64,000 nt of DNA from NCBI GenBank assembly GCA_029237735.1, contig JAQZBU010000001.1:1-64000 (forward strand). Reading direction: 5' to 3'. The notes beneath the pieces were generated by a model. It was not told where the DNA came from and made no database searches. It saw only the letters and a list, made by a program, of their open reading frames with translations. Position numbers and translations under genes: made by a program. Below, piece after piece: positions 24,929-32,069 of the stretch. This DNA is from Ramlibacter sp. (GTDB lineage Bacteria > Pseudomonadota > Gammaproteobacteria > Burkholderiales > Burkholderiaceae_C). Numbering within the stretch: the stretch's first letter is position 1; every line of letters starts with the position of its first letter.

Positions 24929-25747
24929 ATGGACGAACCCACAGTAAGACCGCCGGTGTGGCGCTTGGTCCGCGATGCCGCGCGCGAAATTGGCATAGCA
25001 GGCAAGGAAATGCCCTACGCTGCAATCAAACAGCACGTCTGGGACAGGTACCCCGACGTCAACCCATCGACCTTGGCCTGCCAGATCATCATTTGCACGG
25101 TCAATCAACCTTCGCGGGTGCACTACCCAGAAAACAAGAAGCCGCGGCGGGCAAACGGCAACTACGACTTCCTGTACAGCGTCGGGCGAGGCACCGTCGT
25201 GCTTTACGACGAGGAGAAGCATGGCCAGTGGGAGATCGTGCCTAAAGGGGCGGGCCTGGCCGTGCGCCTGGTCAGCGAGCCCGTCGATGAAGAGCCCACG
25301 CCGGCCGCGCAGAATGCGCAGGGTGGCACTTTCGCACTTGAGGCCCACCTGCGCGACTACTTGGCCAGGAACCTCCCAACACTGGACGAAGGTGCCACGC
25401 CGTTGAAGCTTTTCACAAGTGACGATGGGCGCGGCGGCGTGGAGTTTCAGACCGACGTGGGACCCATCGACATCCTGGCGGTGTCCGTTGCTGGCCATTT
25501 CTACTTGTTCGAATTGAAACTGGGTCGCGGCGCCGACGCGGCGCTTGGGCAAATACTGCGATACATGGGTTGGGTGAAACACCATCTTTGCGGTCCAGAC
25601 CGCCAGGTCCACGGCATCGTGGTGGCCTCTGACATCGGCAGCAAGCTGCGATACGCGGCCACCCAGGTCCCGAACGTGCGCCTCATGGAATACGAATTGA
25701 GCGTGGCCCTGCGGCCATGCCAGCTTGTAAGCGGCCTCGGCGAATAG
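24929..25747 (+). CDS. DUF7669-like / NucS-type PD-(D/E)XK nuclease
   Basis: 272 aa. The N-terminal domain (about 8-105: VWRLVRDAAREIG, MPYAAIKQHVWDRYPDVNPS, IIICTVNQPSRVHYPENKKP, YDFLYSVGRG) resembles the winged-helix-like DUF7669 module. The C-terminal domain has GPIDILAV (D181) and LFELKLGR (E195, K197) then a Q..RYMGW helix, the signature of NucS/DUF91-like nucleases. GAGAGGAGG lies upstream of the ATG at a wide spacing. It sits 40 bp after the dead MmeI-like gene and 9 bp before the next nuclease gene, so it belongs to a defence operon. The target (mismatch, modified or foreign DNA) is unknown. Confidence 0.65.
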   Translation: MDEPTVRPPVWRLVRDAAREIGIAGKEMPYAAIKQHVWDRYPDVNPSTLACQIIICTVNQPSRVHYPENKKPRRANGNYDFLYSVGRGTVVLYDEEKHGQWEIVPKGAGLAVRLVSEPVDEEPTPAAQNAQGGTFALEAHLRDYLARNLPTLDEGATPLKLFTSDDGRGGVEFQTDVGPIDILAVSVAGHFYLFELKLGRGADAALGQILRYMGWVKHHLCGPDRQVHGIVVASDIGSKLRYAATQVPNVRLMEYELSVALRPCQLVSGLGE

Positions 25748-25756
25748 GCGGACGCG

Positions 25757-27103
25757 GTGCTCACAGAGCATGATCTGACCGAGGCTATCGCCGAAACCCT
25801 GCGCTCAGGATTCACGGGCTTCGAGATGACGCGGGTGGCCTTGGAGGCCGCGCAGCTCGAGCTGCCGTCCGGCGAAGGTTTCAGCAAAAGGGACCGCGTC
25901 CGTGCTGCGCTGGAGGGGAAGAGCCGTATTCGGGTTGCCGAGATTGCTCGCGACATCGGCCGGCATACCAAGAACTTCAACCTGGAGGAGCTGGGGCTGC
26001 AAGTTCTTGAGGAGTCCACGCCCCCGATTACCGAAATCACCCGGCGCGACGTGGCCAAGTGTTTCGGAGACGATCTCTCAGGCGAGCGCCATGTCGTAGG
26101 CCTGGTGGGCGAGCTTTTCCCGGGGATTGGGAGCGTGGCGAACGGCTTCGTCGTCGGCAAATCGCTGGCGGAGGAAATCGATCAGCACATGGTCCGTAAC
26201 CCAGGTGACTGGGATGTGGAGTACCTGTTCGACCGGATTGGCGCCTATCAGTGTTCGCGGGACCGGTTCGCTCGGCTTCTGGCGGCCGCACTGCACCCTC
26301 TCTGCGTGCGCGGCGACTACCAGCAGAAGTTGGCCGGCGAAGTCTCGGCGGTACTCGCGCGCGACGGCTACGCCTTGGTGCGAGCCGGCGAAGAGTCGAG
26401 CTTTCCGATCTATGCGGTCAACCCCATTGCTCGCGGCGTGGCCGGCGCGGCGAAGAACCTGGTGTTCGCGTCGAACGGGCCGAAGCCAGAAATCGGTTTT
26501 GCCGACGCCATCAACAACGACATCAAGATCCTGTCCAACGAGGACAGTTGCCTGGTCTATGACAGGCCTATCCGCCGCGACGGCTTGCTGTGGAACGAGG
26601 TAGTGGTGTGGTGGGCCGCGCGGGAGGCCACAACGTCGACGAAGGATGCGGCCAGGACGCTGGGTGCGCGCTTGCAGGCTTCGCTCGCGTCCGATGGCGA
26701 GCGCAACTTCTTCAACAGCTACTTCAAGTTGTATCGCGAGCGGCTGGGCGACCGGCTGCCGGCACTCGTGCCGCAGGTCTATCTCCACTATGACCCGGCG
26801 ATCGTCAAGACACTGCGGCACCGCGACGGCCTCAAACGCCAGCGAATGGATTTCCTGTTGCTCCTGCCAAACGCGCACCGTGTCGTGATCGAGGTGGATG
26901 GCTCGCAGCACTTCAGCCAGGGCGGCACGCCGTCCCTGGCGCTCTACGCGGAGATGGTTTCAGCAGACCGCGAGCTGCGCCTAACCGGTTACGAGGTCTA
27001 CAGGTTCGGCGCGAATGAATTGGTGGGCCCGCAGGCCGTTTCAACCATCGAACGGTTTTTCGGCGGCTTGTGGGCGCGGCACAGCATTGCGGGCGCCCCG
27101 TAG
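25757..27103 (+). CDS. AbiJ-like protein with DUF559/Vsr-type nuclease domain
   Basis: 448 aa with a GTG start. Residues 1-90 (EHDLTEAIAETLRSGFTGFE, SGEGFSKRDRVRAALEG) look like an AbiJ-type N-terminal helical domain. Residues 360-440 form a Vsr/DUF559-like nuclease: RMDFLLLLP (D365), VVIEVDGSQH (E379, D381, Q384, H385) and ELRLTGYEVYRFGANE. The middle is unassigned. AbiJ-like proteins are linked with abortive infection; the nuclease would be the toxic effector. It starts 9 bp after the NucS-like gene and is followed by the TrlF-like gene at 27242. Confidence 0.65.
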   Translation: MLTEHDLTEAIAETLRSGFTGFEMTRVALEAAQLELPSGEGFSKRDRVRAALEGKSRIRVAEIARDIGRHTKNFNLEELGLQVLEESTPPITEITRRDVAKCFGDDLSGERHVVGLVGELFPGIGSVANGFVVGKSLAEEIDQHMVRNPGDWDVEYLFDRIGAYQCSRDRFARLLAAALHPLCVRGDYQQKLAGEVSAVLARDGYALVRAGEESSFPIYAVNPIARGVAGAAKNLVFASNGPKPEIGFADAINNDIKILSNEDSCLVYDRPIRRDGLLWNEVVVWWAAREATTSTKDAARTLGARLQASLASDGERNFFNSYFKLYRERLGDRLPALVPQVYLHYDPAIVKTLRHRDGLKRQRMDFLLLLPNAHRVVIEVDGSQHFSQGGTPSLALYAEMVSADRELRLTGYEVYRFGANELVGPQAVSTIERFFGGLWARHSIAGAP

Positions 27104-27241
27104 GGACGTTCAGGCACTCGGGCACTCGGCACGATCGTGCGCAGGCCCCGACCTACAAATGGAGCGAGCGGCCGCGCACTTATCATCCGGATCAGTAGGT
27201 GGGCGCATCCAGGTGCCCGGCGCACAGGCGGGAGGATTCTT

Positions 27242-30223
27242 TTGGACGCAATCAACAGCACGAATAGCGATCGCGGTTCGCTTTGGCATCGGTGGGATCC
27301 ACACATCCACACGCCCAACACCGCGCTGAACAACCAATACCGGGGTGCCGATCCCTGGGAGGCTTTCTTGTCGAAGGTCGAGGCATCCGACCCCCCAATC
27401 GAAGTCCTGGGCATCACCGACTATTTCAGCATCGACAACTACGAGAAGGTGCTCGCTTTCAAGCGCGCGGGGCGCCTGGAAAAAGCCGGCCTCATCTTCC
27501 CGAACGTGGAGTTGCACCTAAGCATTGAAACCAATCGGGGGGCGCCGCTCAATCTCCATCTGCTGTTCCCGCCGGATGATCCCGACCATGTGGACCGGAT
27601 CAAGCGATTCCTGCTCGAGTTCGAGTTCCAGTACCAGAAGGACAACTTCCGATGCTCGCGCGAGGATCTGATTCGACTCGGAATGCAGCATGCACCGGAT
27701 ACGACCGATCCTGAGACAGCCCGCTCGATCGGCGCCAACCAGTTCAAGGTGAGCTTGGAGCAGCTGATGGAGGCACGCAACAAGCACGATTGGGTCAAGG
27801 CGAATGCGCTAATTGCCGTCGCCGGCGGCCAGAAGGACGGCACGTCGGGCCTGCGCGACGCGTCGGACTCCTGGGCGGCACACCGCAAGAACATCGAGCA
27901 ACTCGCGCAGATCATTTTCGACTCCAATCCGAACCAGGTCCGGTTCTGGCTTGGCCAAGGTACGCTAACGCGACAGCAGCTCGACGAACAGTACGACGGC
28001 CCCAAGCCTTGCTTGCATGGCTCGGACGCCCACAAACCGGAGACTGTTGGCATCGTCGAACAACAGCGCTTCTGCTGGATCAAGGGCGACCTGAATTTTG
28101 AGTCGCTTCGCCAGACCTGTCTGGAGCCGGAGGAGCGTGTCCTGCTCGGGCCTGAGCCGCGCCGCGGCTCTCTGCAGAGCCACACGATCCACACGATGAC
28201 CGTCACCGGCGCTTCGTGGCTCACCAAGCCGACCATCCCGTTGAATCCCGGCCTTGTGGCAGTCATTGGTGCACGTGGATCTGGCAAGACGGCCCTGGCC
28301 GATTTGGTGGCCGCCGGCGGCTTTGCTCTATCGCCTCACATCAAGAAGGAGTCGTTCGTCACCCGCGCCCACGAGCACTTGGCCACGTGCAACGTGGAGC
28401 TTGCCTGGGAAAACGGCGAGACCACCGGCAACGAGGTGATTCATGCTGACATGGAAGATCTGTTGGACGAGCCCCACGTTCAGTATCTCTCCCAGCAATT
28501 CGTTGCCGAACTGTGCAACGCCGAGGACGCCAACAATCCGCTGAATGCGGAGATAGAACGGGTGATCTTCAACGCGCACCCGCGCGACGAGCGAATGGGC
28601 GCGTCGACCTTCGTTGAGCTGCTGGACCATCAGCTTGAAGGGTCGCGCCAAAAGCGCCGCCGCCACCAAGACACCCTGCGCAAGGCGTCCGGCGACTTGA
28701 CCGCGGAGCGCATGCGCAAGGCGGGCATGGCCGCGTTCATCAAGGAACGCGAGGACAAGGCCAAGGCGCTGGAACAGGACAAGCGCGATCGCTCCTCACT
28801 AATCCCAAAAGGAAACGAAGACCGCGCCAAGCGCCTGGAGGAGGTCACGCAGGCGGCCGAGCAGAGACGTCAGCTGGTGGAACGAGCGAAGCGCCGCGTC
28901 CAGACCTTGTTGCACCTGGAGATGGATGTCGCCGACTTTCGCGATCGCCGGGCGCCCGATCTCTTGAGCGAGATGCAGCAGGAGCGGCAGGACACGGGGC
29001 TGTCGCAAGACGACTGGAGCCAGTTCAAGGTCGGTTTTGTCGGTGACGTGGATTTACTGTTGCAGACGCGCCTTCGCGACGCGCGCGCGCTCGTAGGACG
29101 GTTGCAAGGCCCGGCGGACTCCGATCCAGCGGCTCGGCCCGACGCTGATCCCAAGGTCGAGCTCATCGCCGACGAAGCAGATCTCGCCAAACAAACCCTG
29201 TCGTTGCTCGATCGCGAAGTCGCGCGCCTGAACCAGCTGGTCGGCGCCGACCAGAACAAGGTGAAGCGCTACGCGACTCTGACCGACAAGATCAACAAGG
29301 CGGAGGGCGCGCTGGTCAAGCTCGACGAGCAGATCAAGCGGGCGCGTGAGGCCGACGACAGGATCGAGTCGCTGATCCAGTTGCGCCGAACCTCCTATGA
29401 GGGAATCTTCGAGGCCATCGTCGAAGAGGAGACCGCGCTCGGCCAGCTCTACGCGCCCATCAAGGCGAGGATCGCGGCCGACACCGGTTCGATGGCGAGG
29501 CTTGCATTTACCGTAAGACGCCAGGTGGACATGGAGCGGTGGGCCGCCGTGGGTGAGTCTTTGCTGGACCTGCGGACCGGACCGTTTCGCGGCCGCGGGC
29601 AGCTGCAGGAGGTGGCCACTTTGGCTTTGTTGCCGGCGTGGCAGCAAGGCACTGCGAATGAAGCTGCTGCAGCGCTCCTGTCCTTCGTGAAGGCGAACGA
29701 GGACAACCTGCGTGCGCACCGGCCAGAAGGAGCGGACTTGCGCGAGTGGGCGCAGCGCGTGTCGGACTGGCTGTACAGCACCGATCACATCAAGGTCGCC
29801 TACAGCCTCCAGTACGACGGCGTCGACATCGAGCAGCTCTCTCCGGGCACGCGCGGAATCGTGCTGCTGTTGCTCTACCTATCGATCGACGCAGAGGACG
29901 ATCGGCCCTTGATCATCGACCAGCCGGAGGAGAACCTTGATCCGCAGTCTGTCTTCGAGGAACTGGTGACGCGGTTTCGCGAGGCCAAGAAGAGGCGCCA
30001 GATCATCATCGTCACCCACAACGCCAACCTTGTGGTGAACACTGATGCCGACCAGGTCATCGTCGCTTCCTGCGGGCGCCACCGGCCGGGCCAGTTGCCC
30101 GAGATCTCCTATGAGTGTGGCGGGCTAGAAAATCCGGTGATCCGGCGGCGTGTGTGCGATATCCTTGAAGGTGGGGAGCGGGCATTCAAGGAACGCGCGC
30201 GTCGGCTGCGTGTCGTACTTTGA
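27242..30223 (+). CDS. TrlF-type PHP domain / AAA-like ATPase
   Basis: 993 aa using a TTG start (GGGAGG 7 nt upstream). N-terminal PHP phosphoesterase part: WDPHIHTPN (about 18-26), LGITDYF, and HGSDAHKPE near residue 260. SMC/ABC-like ATPase part: Walker A GARGSGKTA (343-351), a long coiled coil (about 460-800), LSPGTRGIVLL as signature-like loop, Walker B LIIDQPEENLD (about 889-899) and IIIVTHNANLVV. This matches the TrlF family (tRNA ligase-linked PHP-ATPases), found in defence islands and suspected to act on nucleic acids. It closes the plus-strand defence operon. The intact catalytic motifs suggest an active protein. Confidence 0.8.
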   Translation: MDAINSTNSDRGSLWHRWDPHIHTPNTALNNQYRGADPWEAFLSKVEASDPPIEVLGITDYFSIDNYEKVLAFKRAGRLEKAGLIFPNVELHLSIETNRGAPLNLHLLFPPDDPDHVDRIKRFLLEFEFQYQKDNFRCSREDLIRLGMQHAPDTTDPETARSIGANQFKVSLEQLMEARNKHDWVKANALIAVAGGQKDGTSGLRDASDSWAAHRKNIEQLAQIIFDSNPNQVRFWLGQGTLTRQQLDEQYDGPKPCLHGSDAHKPETVGIVEQQRFCWIKGDLNFESLRQTCLEPEERVLLGPEPRRGSLQSHTIHTMTVTGASWLTKPTIPLNPGLVAVIGARGSGKTALADLVAAGGFALSPHIKKESFVTRAHEHLATCNVELAWENGETTGNEVIHADMEDLLDEPHVQYLSQQFVAELCNAEDANNPLNAEIERVIFNAHPRDERMGASTFVELLDHQLEGSRQKRRRHQDTLRKASGDLTAERMRKAGMAAFIKEREDKAKALEQDKRDRSSLIPKGNEDRAKRLEEVTQAAEQRRQLVERAKRRVQTLLHLEMDVADFRDRRAPDLLSEMQQERQDTGLSQDDWSQFKVGFVGDVDLLLQTRLRDARALVGRLQGPADSDPAARPDADPKVELIADEADLAKQTLSLLDREVARLNQLVGADQNKVKRYATLTDKINKAEGALVKLDEQIKRAREADDRIESLIQLRRTSYEGIFEAIVEEETALGQLYAPIKARIAADTGSMARLAFTVRRQVDMERWAAVGESLLDLRTGPFRGRGQLQEVATLALLPAWQQGTANEAAAALLSFVKANEDNLRAHRPEGADLREWAQRVSDWLYSTDHIKVAYSLQYDGVDIEQLSPGTRGIVLLLLYLSIDAEDDRPLIIDQPEENLDPQSVFEELVTRFREAKKRRQIIIVTHNANLVVNTDADQVIVASCGRHRPGQLPEISYECGGLENPVIRRRVCDILEGGERAFKERARRLRVVL

Positions 30224-30246
30224 TCGGCACCGCGCATGACGATCAA
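30220..30246. terminator. hairpin between convergent genes
   Basis: Perfect 7-bp arms TTGATCG (30220-30226) and CGATCAA (30240-30246) bracket the 19-bp gap between the TrlF-like gene and the convergent gene at 30243. It could act for both strands, although no long T-run is present. Confidence 0.4.
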
Positions 30247-30779
30247 GCGCGGGTCGGTCGCCAGTAGACCTGCACGTCCTCACCCCAGGTGAGGGCAGCG
30301 GCGGCGACCGCCACCCGCATCAGCGTGGCGATGCGCGGCCGGTTCATGTTGGTGTCGATCACCCAGCCCTCGACCAGCGTCCGGCTGAACTTCGCCGCCC
30401 ATGCCGCGGGCTTTCCGGGAAACAACTCCGCCGGCGTGCGCGCAACATAGGCGCGCGAGTAGCCGCGCGCGCCTATGGCGCGTGCCATCGCCTCGCGCCG
30501 CTCGGGGAAGTCCGTCCACAGGCGCCGCAGCAGCCCCGCGTGGATGTCGATTGCACTCCACGCGCGCACCATCTCGCCGCGGTAGCGCAAGCCCGGGCCG
30601 ATGATCTTCGGCGTCGGCGGCGCCGGGCGCGTGATGCGCTCCAGCTCGCTGGTGAGAAGTTCGCGGCGCAGCTGCAGCGTGGTCACGCAGTCCTGCGCGG
30701 CCGCGATAGCGCGCTCGATCTGCTCGAGCTCCTGCAGCGGGAAGGCCTGGGGCGGCGGGGTGTGGGCAGCAGGTTGCAT
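30243..30779 (-). CDS. hypothetical helical protein
   Basis: 178 aa from the ATG at 30779 (GGAGGAAG upstream). N-terminal coiled coil (LQELEQIERAIAAAQDCVTTL), then a domain with GLRYRGEMVRAWSAIDIHAGLLRRLW and AMARAIGARGYSRAYVA. No motif I recognise. It begins 2 bp after the stop of the 90-aa gene and is the last of three coupled minus-strand genes. Confidence 0.5.
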   Translation of the reverse strand: MQPAAHTPPPQAFPLQELEQIERAIAAAQDCVTTLQLRRELLTSELERITRPAPPTPKIIGPGLRYRGEMVRAWSAIDIHAGLLRRLWTDFPERREAMARAIGARGYSRAYVARTPAELFPGKPAAWAAKFSRTLVEGWVIDTNMNRPRIATLMRVAVAAAALTWGEDVQVYWRPTRA

Positions 30780-30781
30780 GA

Positions 30782-31054
30782 TCACTTCCTCCAGATTCGG
30801 CGCGTGCGGTGGCCGATGGTGATGGTCTGGCCATCGGCGGCGCGCACCTTGTACGCGTCGAGCCACTCGGCGAGGCGCGCGACGGGGCGCCGGCCCAGGT
30901 CACGCTCCATCGCGCGGATGGATTGCTTGTCCAGAAAGAGGACCACGGCGCCGTGGCCGTCGTGCTGCTCGTGGCCGTAGCGGTCCAGCAGTTCGTCCAC
31001 CAGCGGCGGGATGCCGCGCTGCTGGGCCCGAATCTCGGCGTGCTGGGTGTTCAT
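30782..31054 (-). CDS. conserved small hypothetical protein
   Basis: 90 aa. The pattern 'QHAEIRAQQRGIPP', 'DGHGAVVLFLDKQSIRAMER' and 'ITIGHRTRRIWRK' is one I associate with a common small proteobacterial plasmid protein of unknown function. The layout (short beta-rich C-terminus ending in a basic string) recalls RelE-like folds, but that is only an impression. Its ATG overlaps the stop of the preceding gene by one base (TGATG), so the two are translated together. Confidence 0.5.
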   Translation of the reverse strand: MNTQHAEIRAQQRGIPPLVDELLDRYGHEQHDGHGAVVLFLDKQSIRAMERDLGRRPVARLAEWLDAYKVRAADGQTITIGHRTRRIWRK

Positions 31055-31821
31055 CACAGCGACTCCAGCAATTCGTCCAGGGCCTTGGTGCGGCGACGCT
31101 CGGCCTCGTGCCCGGGGATACGCCAGTCCGGCACGAAGCAGTTCAGGCCCAGCAGGTCGGCGTCCTCGCCGACTTTCTGCTCGAAGAAGACTGTGTGCAG
31201 CGCCGGCAGCGGTTCCGGCTCGCCGTCGAGCCCGCGCAGCACCTTGATTTGTGCGCCCGTGCCCGGCACCTCGTAGTCCTCGGCGCCGGCGCCCTCGTTG
31301 AACAGCTCCAGGCCGGCGCGGATCGCCCAGAACGGATCGACCGGGGCCTCCAGCGGGTAGAAGCCGCTTTCGAAGAAGGGCCCGTCGTGCTTGAACTCGC
31401 TCCACACGGCGGTGCGCCACTTCGGGTCGTCAGGGAAGAACAGCTTGTCGACCGTCTTGGGCCCTGCGGCCAGCAGCAGGAACAGGCGGTTGAAGAAGGC
31501 GTCGCGCACGATGCGCTTGCGCTTGCAGATGTCGTGCAGCTGGTTGGCCAGCTCTGGCGCCAGCGCGATGCTCACCAGCTTGCGGTCCAGCGCGTCCAGC
31601 CGCTCGAACGTGAAGTCGTGGGCCGCAGGCGAGTTCGCGAGGCTCACCTCCGCATCCAGCTGGTCCAGCTCTCCGGCCAGTAGCTTGGCCAGGTAGGCAT
31701 CGCGCCGCAGGCACGCGGCGTCGAGCTTGGCGTCCAGCTTGTCGATGATAGGGCGCCAGATCTTCACGGAGATCTTGGGCGGGGTCTTCAGAGGCTTCGG
31801 GGCGGCGACGGTGGCTTCCAT
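31054..31821 (-). CDS. hypothetical protein, first gene of a coupled trio
   Basis: 255 aa with CTGGAG before the ATG. The N-terminus (PLKTPPKISVKIWRPIIDKLDAKLDAACLRRDAYLAKLLAGEL) reads like a ribbon-helix-helix-type segment: a strand then two helices. The rest contains KLVSIALAPELANQLHDICKRKRI, a second such segment. This suggests a DNA-binding or antitoxin-like regulator. The C-terminal 120 residues are unassigned. It is transcribed from the AT-rich region 31822-32069. Confidence 0.5.
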   Translation of the reverse strand: MEATVAAPKPLKTPPKISVKIWRPIIDKLDAKLDAACLRRDAYLAKLLAGELDQLDAEVSLANSPAAHDFTFERLDALDRKLVSIALAPELANQLHDICKRKRIVRDAFFNRLFLLLAAGPKTVDKLFFPDDPKWRTAVWSEFKHDGPFFESGFYPLEAPVDPFWAIRAGLELFNEGAGAEDYEVPGTGAQIKVLRGLDGEPEPLPALHTVFFEQKVGEDADLLGLNCFVPDWRIPGHEAERRRTKALDELLESL

Positions 31822-31913
31822 TAACGTTCTCCAGCAAGCGATGGAGTAACTTTAGGCGATTTGCTGCGCCATATGGATAAAGAGTTTTCTTTGTCAGAGA
31901 GCAGCGTGTCATT

Positions 31914-32016
31914 TTGCATTGAAAGGACGCTGGGCGGGGCAATGCCTCTGTCGCAAGTGATTGTTTTAAAACAAGTTTTCTACACCAACCGTGTCAATCT
32001 GCATGGAAAGGACGAA
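31914..32016. promoter_or_regulatory. AT-rich region with direct repeat and palindrome
   Basis: The gap 31822-32069 holds a near-identical pair TGCAT(T/G)GAAAGGACG (about 31917-31931 and 32001-32015) and a perfect 14-bp palindrome TTGTTTTAAAACAA at 31961-31974. It lies upstream of the gene at 31821. These are candidate binding sites for the trio's own ribbon-helix-helix-like protein. No credible gene lies inside. Confidence 0.35.
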
Positions 32017-32069
32017 ATGTCCCATGTGCGGCTGACACCATCTAGCGCAAAACAGCTGGTTGGATATGT

